From: JAGLOK01 sp963675575
Lineage (GTDB): Bacteria; Bacillota; Clostridia; Christensenellales; UMGS416
NCBI GenBank assembly: GCA_963675575.1
Contig: OY776378.1
Span: 1,922,001-1,986,000 of the forward strand
DNA: 64,000 bases
Direction of reading: 5' to 3'
The translations under genes were made by a program, and so were the position numbers. Each line of letters starts with the position of its first letter. The stretch's first letter is position 1. Positions 17,203 to 26,084 of the stretch are shown in pieces. The notes beneath the pieces are model-generated. The model had not been told where the DNA came from, did not search any database, and saw only the letters and a program-made list of their open reading frames with translations.

Positions 17203-18166
17203 AACAATATCTTTAGTAATATCAATAACTATGATTTTCACGTTTTCTGGCTGTGTCAGTGTATTAAACCCAAACAATGACCCGGGTGAAGAAACTCCTA
17301 TACTGGCTGGCGACACAACAGAGCAAAAGCCCGTTTCCTGTATGGTCTATTTTGGCTATGCAGATAAATATTATTTGGTGGGGCAGCAGCATTTGGTTTC
17401 TGTTCCCGAAACAAAACGCGCCGAAGAAGTTTTCCTTCAAGAACTTATTGCCGGTCCAAAAACCACGTCCATGGCTTTGCAATCGGTAATTAACCCAAAC
17501 ACTCGTGTGATCTCTGTTTCAGACAACAATGGACTATTATTTGTCACGCTCTCTTCGCATTATCTCACTCCCCTTTCAGGCGCGCCTGAAAATTGGCGGG
17601 AAAGCGAAGAATGGCACAGCTTAGTTATGCGCCAGAGAAGACTGGCTCTATATTCCATCGTAAATACTCTGACCCAAACAGGCAAATATTCCAAAGTTCA
17701 GCTTTATATCGACTATGATGACACAGGTCAGGGCGAAAGGCCCACCAGGGGTGAGATGGGTCTATTGGACGAAAATAGCGAAAATCTTCTTGAGCCCATC
17801 GGCCGAAACTCTCAAATAATTTTGGAACCCGATACATCGGTCAATCTCTTTTTACAAAGTTTTGCAGAAAAAAACTGGGATGAAGCCAGCCAATATGCCG
17901 TTGCTCAAACGCAAAGCAGCAGTGAAAAATCTCTTGCAAATGAATTTTCTTTGCTTGATTTAAATCTTGTCGAATACGAAATAACAAGTATGACTTCATC
18001 ATATGACGGCCAATCCGCAATAGTTACAATAAACTACTTTATGCGTTCTAAAGAAGGAGTGGAATATCAAAACTCGGATGTTTCTCTTAAAGTAGTAAGA
18101 ACAGACGGTATTTGGAAAATAGCGTACGTTTCAATCGACCAGCTTCTCAATGTTTCAAACGGATAA
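17186..18166 (+). CDS. GerMN-domain lipoprotein (one GerMN domain)
   Basis: A lipobox FSGC puts the lipidated Cys at residue 23. Residues about 45-200 form a GerMN domain, seen in the pattern of a VYFGYADKYYLV strand, FLQELIAGPK helix and ALYSIVNTLTQTGKYSKVQL. The remaining 110 residues resemble a small alpha/beta extracytoplasmic domain (VNLFLQSFAEKNWDEA onward). GerMN domains occur in the sporulation/germination protein GerM and in actinobacterial LpqB. The gene overlaps the kinase gene by 17 bases. It probably sits on the outer face of the membrane and could influence the kinase. Confidence 0.85.
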   Translation: MMKIFKTISLVISITMIFTFSGCVSVLNPNNDPGEETPILAGDTTEQKPVSCMVYFGYADKYYLVGQQHLVSVPETKRAEEVFLQELIAGPKTTSMALQSVINPNTRVISVSDNNGLLFVTLSSHYLTPLSGAPENWRESEEWHSLVMRQRRLALYSIVNTLTQTGKYSKVQLYIDYDDTGQGERPTRGEMGLLDENSENLLEPIGRNSQIILEPDTSVNLFLQSFAEKNWDEASQYAVAQTQSSSEKSLANEFSLLDLNLVEYEITSMTSSYDGQSAIVTINYFMRSKEGVEYQNSDVSLKVVRTDGIWKIAYVSIDQLLNVSNG

Positions 18167-18167
18167 T

Positions 18168-19574
18168 ATGAAAAAAATACTTGCTTTAATAATTATTTCG
18201 GTTTTTTTGACCGGATGCCAAACCGAAGAACCCCAAAGTGCGCCTCTGCCAACTAAAGACAACACAATAAGCGCGGAGGCCTCCAAAGCCATAGTGGTTC
18301 TTTCCTATCCCAGCGCGGATTTTGCAAAATTAAACCGTGTTACTTTTGAAGTACCCGGTTTAGGCAACTCGCCCGCTTATCTGGCGGCGACTTCCCTGCT
18401 TTCCGGCCGCAGCTCACAAGATTATTATGTTCCTTTCGGAGGATCAGCTTCTCTGCAGAACATTGCTGTTTCCAGAAATCTCGTGAAAATTGATATTCTA
18501 GGTGATTTCAGCTCAGTTTCTGACCAAGAATTTTTTTGCAGCATAATCTCGCTTACTAATACCCTTACTGAACTTGAAGATATAGAATATGTTAAGCTCA
18601 GGATTAATGGAGAAGACTACAAACCGCTTGGAATTTTTTCAAATCCCCTTACCCATGAAGATGAAAATCTATACCTCCTTTATTTGCAGCATCAAGACTA
18701 TTTGAGGAACGGTACAGCTGCAAACAAAGACTTCAAATCTAAAAGCCTTTTATATTTTTCGGACCTTTCCGGCAAGTTTTTGCTGGCCGAAGTCCGTTCC
18801 AGCTATCAATCCGGGGAAAATCTAGCAGTAGATTTAATCAACCAATTAAAAAGCGGGCCTGCAGCTTCCGACGAAATGAAAGGCACCATACCAAAAAATG
18901 TAGTAATTCAAAATCAACCCCAGGTGCATGAAGACCCTATTAACGGCCTTGTTTTAACAGTATCGCTGGAAGCTCCCAAACATGAAGCCATCGATAATGA
19001 CGCACGCTATATGATGGCCGCCTCAATAGTTTCCACAATGCAAAGCAACATACCAGAAATTGACGCCGTGAGAGTATTAATAAATTCACAGCCGGCAATA
19101 AGCGCGTCTATCATGAAGGAAAGCGATTTTAACGATATGCTGGGAAATATCGTAACTCTGTATTTCCCCAACGAGGGTTCAACCTATCTTATTCCGGTAA
19201 ACCGTGCGATGTCTCAGTTTGATTACAAACTCGCAAGCTCCAGATTAAAAGGTCTGATTCGTGGGCTTTTGCCTAATGAAACCAGTTCCGCGACAAATAT
19301 TTTCCCCTCAAACATCACTGAAGACGATTTGCTTTCAGTGACAGTTTCAGGAACCACCGCTTATGTTGATTTTTCTTCATCATTAAAAACCTCATGTGAT
19401 TATATCTCTTCCAAAGAAAGCATGCTAATATATTCCATAGTCAATACTCTGACTGAATTTAACAACATTAAAAGGGTGCAACTACTTATTGACGGAGAAA
19501 TTATTGAAACACTGTGCGGAAATCTATCCATACAAGAGCCTCTTCTTCCCAATCCCGGAATAATCCAAAGATAA
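18168..19574 (+). CDS. GerMN-domain lipoprotein (two GerMN domains)
   Basis: The ATG at 18168 gives a clean lipoprotein signal, MKKILALIIISVFLTGC, with Cys17; an ATG six codons upstream lacks a signal of its own. Two GerMN-like units follow: one around residues 40-160 with ATSLLSGRSS and IISLTNTLTELEDIEYVKL, another around 320-455 with LKGLIRGLLPNE and LIYSIVNTLTEFNNIKRVQL; the middle part (about 190-310) looks like a third, diverged copy. The start is one base after the stop of the preceding GerMN gene, so the two lipoproteins are made together. A terminator follows. Confidence 0.85.
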   Translation: MKKILALIIISVFLTGCQTEEPQSAPLPTKDNTISAEASKAIVVLSYPSADFAKLNRVTFEVPGLGNSPAYLAATSLLSGRSSQDYYVPFGGSASLQNIAVSRNLVKIDILGDFSSVSDQEFFCSIISLTNTLTELEDIEYVKLRINGEDYKPLGIFSNPLTHEDENLYLLYLQHQDYLRNGTAANKDFKSKSLLYFSDLSGKFLLAEVRSSYQSGENLAVDLINQLKSGPAASDEMKGTIPKNVVIQNQPQVHEDPINGLVLTVSLEAPKHEAIDNDARYMMAASIVSTMQSNIPEIDAVRVLINSQPAISASIMKESDFNDMLGNIVTLYFPNEGSTYLIPVNRAMSQFDYKLASSRLKGLIRGLLPNETSSATNIFPSNITEDDLLSVTVSGTTAYVDFSSSLKTSCDYISSKESMLIYSIVNTLTEFNNIKRVQLLIDGEIIETLCGNLSIQEPLLPNPGIIQR

Positions 19575-19594
19575 TATAATCCTAATCAGATAAT

Positions 19595-19620
19595 ACGCCA
19601 ATAAGCTTTATGGCGTTTTT
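19595..19620 (+). terminator. terminator of the two-component/GerMN operon
   Basis: ACGCCA (19595-19600) and TGGCGT (19611-19616) close a loop and are followed by a T run. Confidence 0.8.
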
Positions 19621-19710
19621 TATTTTACGTAAATTTCTTTTCCATATAATCGTAATAAATGCTTGCATTATGCGAACATGTGTTTTATAATGCAAACAGA
19701 GGTTGATGTT

Positions 19711-21018
19711 ATGGATGTAGAAAAAAAACTTCAGATATTGGGAGATGCAGCAAAATACGACGCTTCCTGCTCATCCAGCGGCTCCGCCAGAGGCGGCGGA
19801 AAGCTTGGGAATGCCACAATCGCAGGCATCTGCCACTCATGGGGTGCGGACGGAAGATGCATATCTCTTTTAAAAGTGCTTTACACAAATAAATGTATCT
19901 ATAAATGCGCTTACTGCAAAAATTCCGCAGAAAACGATGTAGAGCGAGCTGAATTCACACCTCAGGAGCTTTCCGATTTAACACTAGGTTTTTACAGGCG
20001 CAACTATATTGAAGGTCTTTTTTTAAGCAGTGCAGTTGTTAAAAGTCCGGACTACACAATGGAGCGCATGGTTAAGGCCATGCAGCTTCTCCGAGATTCC
20101 GGTTTTGGAGGATACATACACGTTAAAGCTATCCCCGGTGCTTCCAACCTTTTATTGGACGAAGCAGGCTTTTTAGCAGACAGAATGAGTGTGAATATTG
20201 AGCTCCCATCTCAGCAAAGCTTGGCGCTTTTAGCTCCGGACAAAAGCAAAAATTCAATTATAAAGCCTATGGGGCACATCACAAACCAAATACTCGAATA
20301 CACAGGGAAAAACCGAGGGGAAGGCAAGTTTTCCCCCGCGGGACAAAGCACGCAGATAATTATCGGCGCAACGCCCGACAGCGACAAACAGATACTTTCG
20401 CTTTCTCAAGGGCTTTATAATAACTATCGCCTAAAAAGGGTCTACTATTCCGCCTATATGCCGGTGACCCATCACAAAGCCCTCATCAAAATCACCCACC
20501 CACCCCTGCTTCGTGAACACAGGCTATATCAGGCGGACTGGTTGTTGCGCTTCTACGGATTTAACGCGGATGAACTGCTGGACAGCTCCGCTCCAATGTT
20601 GGATGAAAACCTTGACCCTAAAGCCTGCTGGGCGGTTCGCCATCCGGAATTTTTCCCGGTGGAAATAAACCGCGCATCAATGTACACTCTTTTGCGTGTT
20701 CCCGGCATAGGTACTGTTTCAGCGCGCAGGATAGTACAAGCACGAAGGATGGGCTGTCTTTCATTTGACAATTTAAAAAAAATAGGAGTGGTGCTCAAAC
20801 GCGCCGCATATTTCACCACCTGCAACGGGAAGTATATGCCCCAGCTTAAGATGTCTTCCGAAGGAATGTATCGAAGCCTTATAACGTTGGACAAGCGGCC
20901 GAGTTTTAACCGTGGCGAACAGATTTCATTTATTAAAAGGCCTCTCCTTACTGGAGGAGTATTTCCTCTTTCAAATATTGGTGAAAATTTCGCATTACAA
21001 GGAGCTTTAAAATCGTGA
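19711..21018 (+). CDS. putative DNA modification/repair radical SAM protein (TIGR03916-like)
   Basis: The radical SAM cluster motif is C-x3-C-x2-C in NKCIYKCAYCKN, about residue 62. The N-terminus, MDVEKKLQILGDAAKYDAS, is the signature beginning of this family and fixes the start at 19711, with GAGG eight bases upstream; the frame reaches back to 19663. The C-terminal part has a helix-hairpin-helix-like DNA-binding motif, LLRVPGIGTVSARRIV, as in DNA repair proteins. The 435-residue length is normal. A partner gene overlaps its end, as in most genomes carrying this family. The reaction is not established; the HhH motif and partner suggest DNA as substrate. Confidence 0.87.
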   Translation: MDVEKKLQILGDAAKYDASCSSSGSARGGGKLGNATIAGICHSWGADGRCISLLKVLYTNKCIYKCAYCKNSAENDVERAEFTPQELSDLTLGFYRRNYIEGLFLSSAVVKSPDYTMERMVKAMQLLRDSGFGGYIHVKAIPGASNLLLDEAGFLADRMSVNIELPSQQSLALLAPDKSKNSIIKPMGHITNQILEYTGKNRGEGKFSPAGQSTQIIIGATPDSDKQILSLSQGLYNNYRLKRVYYSAYMPVTHHKALIKITHPPLLREHRLYQADWLLRFYGFNADELLDSSAPMLDENLDPKACWAVRHPEFFPVEINRASMYTLLRVPGIGTVSARRIVQARRMGCLSFDNLKKIGVVLKRAAYFTTCNGKYMPQLKMSSEGMYRSLITLDKRPSFNRGEQISFIKRPLLTGGVFPLSNIGENFALQGALKS

Positions 21019-21773
21019 GGTATATTTACATTACTGATGGAAGCCTGGAAGGTTTGCTGTGCGCAATACACGAAATGTATTATTCGGGAAATGAGGCTCA
21101 GGATATTCTCCATTGCCAGCCTATGCAATTGGATTTTTCCGTGCCGTACAAAAGCATTGAGACAGACATTGAGAAAGCTCACAAAGTTTATGAAGCGATT
21201 AATCAAAAGATTTCCGTACGGGCGGCGGAAGAAATCACTCTTACTTGGCTGTCCGAGCTTCCCTTTTGCGGAAAGCACATCGCAAATTATTTAAGGCTTG
21301 GCTTTAAAAGAGGATATCAGGTCGACTATATGCTTTCGCATGCAGATGTTTTGCCTGTTCATAAAGCTGCCTCCAAGGTTCGTATGGAAACGCATAGAAT
21401 GCTGGGACTTTGCAGATTTTCGAAAACGGAGCAAGACTATTACGTTTGTGAAATTTCTCCCGACCACAATATTTTGTCTCTGCTCGCTCCTCATTTTTCC
21501 ACCAGAATGAGCGACATGAATTGGATAATCCACGATAAATCTCGCAAACTATCGGCGGTGTACGATACCAAAGATTGGTTCATCGCACACTCTCAGCTTC
21601 CTTCAAAAATACTTTATAGCAAGCAGGAATTTGACTTCAGAAAGATTTGGCAAACATATTTTGACACAATCGCCATCGAAGGGAGAAATAACCCGAAGCT
21701 TCAAAGAAAATTTGTGCCCATTAGATACCGCGAAAACATTACCGAATTTAAATTTGCTCAATCCAAGTTATAA
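21015..21773 (+). CDS. partner protein of the radical SAM enzyme (TIGR03915/DUF4130-like)
   Basis: This 252-residue protein begins YIYITDGSLEGLLCAIHEMY, the recognisable start of the TIGR03915 family, and has the DUF4130 core with a long helix-rich centre and LAPHFSTRMSDMNWIIHDK. Its GTG start (21015) overlaps the stop of the radical SAM gene (four bases, GTGA), so translation is coupled. The family is described as a probable DNA metabolism or repair protein and in some bacteria is related to a uracil-DNA glycosylase fusion. Its exact role is unknown. Confidence 0.87.
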   Translation: MRYIYITDGSLEGLLCAIHEMYYSGNEAQDILHCQPMQLDFSVPYKSIETDIEKAHKVYEAINQKISVRAAEEITLTWLSELPFCGKHIANYLRLGFKRGYQVDYMLSHADVLPVHKAASKVRMETHRMLGLCRFSKTEQDYYVCEISPDHNILSLLAPHFSTRMSDMNWIIHDKSRKLSAVYDTKDWFIAHSQLPSKILYSKQEFDFRKIWQTYFDTIAIEGRNNPKLQRKFVPIRYRENITEFKFAQSKL

Positions 21774-21903
21774 CAATACTCTTACTTTCCTTATTTTTTA
21801 AGCTTTAGTATTCATATTGCTATAGCTTTTTTTTGCCAATAAGCTAATAAAATGATAAAATATTCTTACAATTTAATATCTCTAAAGGTTGGTGGGATGA
21901 ATT

Positions 21904-22833
21904 ATGATTTTAAAAAAAATTCTGCCGGTATTTTTGATTATTGCTTTGATATCCATATCCTTTATGCTTACTGGGTGCAAAAAAGTAAAAGAAAAAGAAG
22001 CAGTGGATCTCTTAAATACCATATTCCCCTTGAGAACGCCGACTCCAACACCTACTTTGGAACTGACTCCCACTTTGAGATCAACTGATTCGCCTACGCC
22101 TGAACCGAAAATCGGGCTTCACTTAACCAATGAACACCGTGAAATGCTCGCAGGCCTTTGGCCGGCAAAAAACACGCCGATTACAGACTTCGGAGATACC
22201 TACAAAATTTACGGCGACTACTATTTTCAAGATGATATCACAAAAACTATATTTGCTTTTTACCCTTCTATGAGCGAAGATGAGGCAAGAATTTATTACG
22301 GGCAATTAATCTTCGAATTAGATTTGGCCGAATCATATCGTGAATGCGTATTCGTTGGGGAAACAAATGCACGGGGTGACCCGCTTGAGGTTAACTTCCA
22401 AATTATAACTACAACAAACGGGCTTGAAGTTTACCTCATTTTCGACATTACCACTACAAGGGCATTTATTGATACAACATTTGACACATACTGGCCGGAC
22501 AATCCACTTATCCCCCCTCAACTTGATGGATATGATCCAATATACCGTGGATTTACCTATGAGTCTGATTGGGGAGACACGATTGGCTTATATAATATCT
22601 GGACTTTGCCAAGCAAAACGCTAATGGCCGTTCAGAATGAGTATTTAATTGCTGTCCCTGACGCGATTGATTTGGTGGAAAGCCAAAACCCAAAGACTTT
22701 TACCCCCAGATATCACTTCACTTACGATATTTTCGGAGATGGAAAAACCAAACTGCCTATTTATCACTGCCCTGTTTTTGTAGACTTTTTTGCCGACTGC
22801 GGACTTGTAAAGCTTGCAATAGGCGCAAATTAA
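21904..22833 (+). CDS. lipoprotein of unknown function
   Basis: The signal MILKKILPVFLIIALISIS ends in the lipobox MLTGC with Cys25. A threonine/proline linker (TPTPTPTLELTPTL) follows, then a soluble domain of about 230 residues (from about 80 to 309) that I do not recognise; its start, GLWPAKNTPITDFGDTYKIY, and a repeated-looking YGDYYFQDD/FTYESDWGDT might indicate a small beta-rich fold. The start at 21904 has GGTGGG upstream. It is a single gene between the repair pair and a bidirectional terminator. Confidence 0.78.
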   Translation: MILKKILPVFLIIALISISFMLTGCKKVKEKEAVDLLNTIFPLRTPTPTPTLELTPTLRSTDSPTPEPKIGLHLTNEHREMLAGLWPAKNTPITDFGDTYKIYGDYYFQDDITKTIFAFYPSMSEDEARIYYGQLIFELDLAESYRECVFVGETNARGDPLEVNFQIITTTNGLEVYLIFDITTTRAFIDTTFDTYWPDNPLIPPQLDGYDPIYRGFTYESDWGDTIGLYNIWTLPSKTLMAVQNEYLIAVPDAIDLVESQNPKTFTPRYHFTYDIFGDGKTKLPIYHCPVFVDFFADCGLVKLAIGAN

Positions 22834-22856
22834 ATTATTATTTAATTTATATTAAC

Positions 22857-22895
22857 AAAACCGCCGTAATTTACTTGAAATCCACAGGCGGTTTT
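22857..22895. terminator. bidirectional terminator
   Basis: AAAACCGCC and GGCGGTTTT form nine-base arms around a 21-base loop, between two converging genes. Confidence 0.75.
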
Positions 22896-22932
22896 TCTTA
22901 TATCTTAATTAATCATAAATATATGCTTCAAA

Positions 22933-23574
22933 TCACCAAATTACCGGTATCAGCATAAACGGCACTTCCTTAGTGTATTCGTAGTACCACTTGTAGTTTT
23001 CAAAACGATAATTTTCAATTATTACCGCGTGCACAATGATAAATGCCGATGCCGATGCCGATGCGATTAATGCCCATGCCGAACCTAATGCCAAAGGAAT
23101 AGAAAAAGCAATAAGAATCCCAGCCAAGTTGACCGGATGACGAACCACTTCATATGGCCCGTGCATGCTAATCATATGCTTTTCAGGCTCTTCTTCCTCA
23201 TATTCTTCCTTACAATGTCTTGGAACAGCAATTAATGACATCATAAGCAGATAATTTCCCGAAAGGAATAGTATCAAGCCAAGCCAAGAACTCAACGAAG
23301 GCAAAGTATAGTCTCCATATCCTAAATCGGCAATCGCGACAACCGCAACCAAACCTAAAAAGGCAATCGAAATCAGTGCGAATATATTTTGTTTTCTATA
23401 TAAAACGACGCGTCGAATAAAAAAAAGAAGTGCGAACTCCCCCAAGGCAAATAGGAAAACAACCAATGTAAGAAATAAGGAAAACGTTGAAAAACCAGAG
23501 ATTGCGAGTAATGTAACTATTGTTACTGCAATGGTTATACCAGTCATAATCGCCACATTTGCTTTTGTCTTCAT
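22933..23574 (-). CDS. membrane methyltransferase-like protein (isoprenylcysteine carboxyl methyltransferase/NnrU-like)
   Basis: The 213-residue protein has about five membrane helices and the C-terminal RHPVNLAG and ENYRFENYKWYYEYTK patterns of the ICMT/PEMT-like membrane methyltransferases, which bind S-adenosylmethionine near the RHP motif. Substrate is unknown. It lies 14 bases after the UPF0280 gene on the same strand, so it may be the last gene of the homocysteine-type cluster, although it has no known part in it. A run of GCC-GAT codons on the plus strand at about 23044-23065 encodes ASASAS here; it is coding microrepeat. Confidence 0.72.
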   Translation of the reverse strand: MKTKANVAIMTGITIAVTIVTLLAISGFSTFSLFLTLVVFLFALGEFALLFFIRRVVLYRKQNIFALISIAFLGLVAVVAIADLGYGDYTLPSLSSWLGLILFLSGNYLLMMSLIAVPRHCKEEYEEEEPEKHMISMHGPYEVVRHPVNLAGILIAFSIPLALGSAWALIASASASAFIIVHAVIIENYRFENYKWYYEYTKEVPFMLIPVIW

Positions 23575-23588
23575 AGTATTCGTATCCT

Positions 23589-24314
23589 TTAAATCGGTTT
23601 GAGCGAAATTGCACCCTTAAGCGCAATTTTTTCATTTATTATCGCAAGCGCCCCTAAAACGCCTTCGATTTTCATTATATCTTCCACGCCGCGCTCTAGC
23701 TGTTTTTCATTTTTTATGCTGTTTCCCAAAGCAGTGGCCGCCGCATCTGCCAGCGTGCAGTCGTGCGACAATATTACCGCCGCATCGCATCTGCCGTCCG
23801 AATATGAGTGACCCACCGAGTAGGCCGACGTGCACACTCCCCATGTTCCCGGCTCAATCTCCAGAGCAATTTTATTGGAAAGTGAAGACTGCCCCGCATA
23901 GATTGCCACTTTTCTTAAAACTTCTGTCTTGATAAAAATATCCCCACCGTTTTCGACTATCACTTCGCTTGAATAGGTGGCAAGCTGCTTGCCTACATAT
24001 TGCGCGACAGCACCGGCAACGGCCGCCATCGGGCCAACTTTGCATGCGGCCGAGGCTCTGTACATCTGGCGTATCATCTCACTGGCTGGGCCTGTATATA
24101 GCAACGGGTAATAAGATGTTAGAAATGCAGGCCGTTTCTCGATTTCTTTTTTGATCGCATCCCGAGCCTCGCCCAGCGCGACTTTTGCCTCATTAATTAG
24201 GATTTTTTTAGCTCCGATAAAAAGATCGCTCTGCTCGGTTTTTACTTTAAAATATTCAAGATCTTTGGCTTGAAACGACTTTCGGTAGAATCGGTCCTGA
24301 CCGTCATTTTTCAT
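23589..24314 (-). CDS. UPF0280 (COG2122) protein, thiosulfate/sulfide assimilation
   Basis: This 241-residue protein belongs to the COG2122/UPF0280 family, recognisable by SEMIRQMYRASAACKVGPMA, AGAVAQYVGKQL, VENGGDIFIK and CTSAYSVGHSYSDG. In Methanosarcina the homologue MA1715 is needed for efficient sulfide assimilation, together with a COG1900 protein and a NIL-domain ferredoxin that make homocysteine directly. All three types lie here in one run with overlapping ends (eleven bases between this start and the ferredoxin stop), so the same function is likely. That the bacterial trio performs it is inference. Confidence 0.85.
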   Translation of the reverse strand: MKNDGQDRFYRKSFQAKDLEYFKVKTEQSDLFIGAKKILINEAKVALGEARDAIKKEIEKRPAFLTSYYPLLYTGPASEMIRQMYRASAACKVGPMAAVAGAVAQYVGKQLATYSSEVIVENGGDIFIKTEVLRKVAIYAGQSSLSNKIALEIEPGTWGVCTSAYSVGHSYSDGRCDAAVILSHDCTLADAAATALGNSIKNEKQLERGVEDIMKIEGVLGALAIINEKIALKGAISLKPI

Positions 24315-24720
24315 TTAAAAAATTCACACTCATCGCGTTCATCGGGCAAGCTGTCACACACATTTGGCATGCAACGCACTTTTCGTCTTCAAACACAAGC
24401 ATATCGTCAGCTCCCATTGTTAGCGCTTCGGTGGGACATACAGAGGTGCAAAGCCCGCAGTTCACACATAGCTCTTCGCTATGCTTGATTGACTTGGACA
24501 AAAGCGTCACTTCCACGCCTTCTTCTTTAAGAAACTCGATGCCTTTTTCAATATTTTCTTCAAGCCCTGTGACTTCAATTGCAAGCTCGCCCTTTTCATC
24601 GTAGTCTATCTGAGCTTTGAATATGTTAAACACCAAATCATAGTCTTTAACCAAATGATAGCTTATCGGCCTGGTTGTTATATCTTTTGGGAATATGAGC
24701 AATAATTTAACTGATTTCAT
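24304..24720 (-). CDS. NIL-domain ferredoxin
   Basis: An N-terminal NIL domain (residues 1-75, with a ligand-binding beta-alpha fold as in methionine transporters) is followed by two 4Fe-4S clusters, CVNCGLCTSVCP and CVACQMCVTACP, in 138 residues. The combination is the partner of COG1900 proteins in the anaerobic homocysteine pathway, where it probably delivers electrons. Its ATG overlaps the stop of the DUF39 gene by four bases (ATGA). Confidence 0.88.
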   Translation of the reverse strand: MKSVKLLLIFPKDITTRPISYHLVKDYDLVFNIFKAQIDYDEKGELAIEVTGLEENIEKGIEFLKEEGVEVTLLSKSIKHSEELCVNCGLCTSVCPTEALTMGADDMLVFEDEKCVACQMCVTACPMNAMSVNFLNEK

Positions 24721-25874
24721 TTATATTCCCCCTCCTTAAGCGTTTTAAACTCGCCGCATTCGGCTATATTCTCAATGGGCTTTTGGAGCAAAAACTCCCC
24801 TGCCTGAATACTGTTTTTTAATATTTGAGCTATTTCCCTTGAAAGAGAAAGTGAGGTCATAGTGGATGAAGGCACGACTTTTCCGTTTATCTCCACTTTT
24901 CCGCTTCTAAGCTGCTCATAGCTAAATCTTCCAAGTAATGGCCGGGAAAGCCCGCCAGTGGAATAATCGTAGCATGACGTGATTATTTCCGAATTGGGAC
25001 GCGCGAGGTGCTCAAACAGCTCCTCGTCAAGATTAGGTATAGGTATGCCCAATCCTACGCTCATGGATATTCCGTATTTTTCAAAGACAGCCGCTCTTAT
25101 ATAACGCCTGTTCATTTTTTTCATGTCGCCGATAACGGCCAGCGTTCCTCCCGCGTGTTCCACCCCTTCATCATATTGAGTTTCTGTAGGCATATGCTGG
25201 GTTCCATGCCACGCCACATATCCATTTGCTCCGCAAAGGAATATCCTCGTTCCAACACCTATAGTCTTGAAATACGGGTCGTTGAGCAGCGGCGACATTT
25301 CTCCGGTGGTCGCATATGTTACATTTCCGCAATCCGGCAAAAGAGTCCCCATATATGTGTATATAGTATGCTTTGAAGGATTCGCGGCCGCGGAATAGTT
25401 TTGATAGCCGTTTCTGGGGTTAAAAAGATAGGCTTGGTTTAAATCTTCAAGCTTTACTTTAGCTTCCACTTCTTTTTTTGGATAGCAGTCTGTTCCATAG
25501 CTTGTGGCACGCAGCCTCACTTCTTTGCCTGCGATTAAATCCTCTATAACGTGAGCCCCGCCATACTTCATCGGCTGGTCCAAAGAGCCCTGCGTCACGC
25601 CAATATATGTGTCAACTGCCGCAAGCCCGCCGCTTGCCGGAACATTGTTGAGCGTTATGTCCACCATTCTTATTCGAGGATCGGTATGCCCAAAGTTTAA
25701 AAAAGCGCCGGATGAGCACATGGGTGAAAAAGTCGCGCAAGTTACAACATCGACTTTCTTAAAAGCTTCTTTTTTTCCCTGTTCTTTGGCCATCGCCACC
25801 ACTTCTTCAGCGGTAAACACAGCCACTTTCCCGGTCTTTATCTTTTCATTTATTTCTTCGAAGGTTCGTTTCAT
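24717..25874 (-). CDS. homocysteine biosynthesis protein (COG1900/DUF39)
   Basis: The 385-residue protein has the DUF39 core, with cysteines in VTCATFSPMCSSGAF and in SYGTDCYPKK, an AANPSKHTIYTYMGTLLPD segment and CYDYSTGGLSRP. In methanogens the COG1900 protein converts aspartate semialdehyde and sulfide to homocysteine with a NIL-ferredoxin. No C-terminal CBS domains are present, so this is the short form. The ATG at 25874 follows a GGGGGAGG site; an ATG at 25889 overlaps that site and is unlikely. This is the first gene of the cluster. Activity is assigned by homology and context only. Confidence 0.85.
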   Translation of the reverse strand: MKRTFEEINEKIKTGKVAVFTAEEVVAMAKEQGKKEAFKKVDVVTCATFSPMCSSGAFLNFGHTDPRIRMVDITLNNVPASGGLAAVDTYIGVTQGSLDQPMKYGGAHVIEDLIAGKEVRLRATSYGTDCYPKKEVEAKVKLEDLNQAYLFNPRNGYQNYSAAANPSKHTIYTYMGTLLPDCGNVTYATTGEMSPLLNDPYFKTIGVGTRIFLCGANGYVAWHGTQHMPTETQYDEGVEHAGGTLAVIGDMKKMNRRYIRAAVFEKYGISMSVGLGIPIPNLDEELFEHLARPNSEIITSCYDYSTGGLSRPLLGRFSYEQLRSGKVEINGKVVPSSTMTSLSLSREIAQILKNSIQAGEFLLQKPIENIAECGEFKTLKEGEYK

Positions 25875-26084
25875 TGATACCTCCCCCATTTAAAATTAGT
25901 CTTTGTATTCTAAGTATTATATAGTATTTATTTCTTTTATTCAATGCGGGAGGTGCAACTTGCAGTCATATTTAAATCAATACTAATTTGCCTGGAAATC
26001 TTTTTTTACAATCAGTCATTTTATAAATAATGTATATTTGCTATGAGCTTTTACTTTTAGTAAAATAGATGTAAGGAGAATATA

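Noticed and set aside
20553..21278. Minus-strand open frame opposite the radical SAM and partner genes (241 codons)
   Set aside because: It spans the junction of two well-supported genes and shows no family features.
23044..23065. Repeated GCCGAT triplet pairs, looking like a microsatellite or CRISPR-like repeat
   Set aside because: It encodes Ala-Ser repeats inside the membrane methyltransferase-like gene; too short and without spacers.
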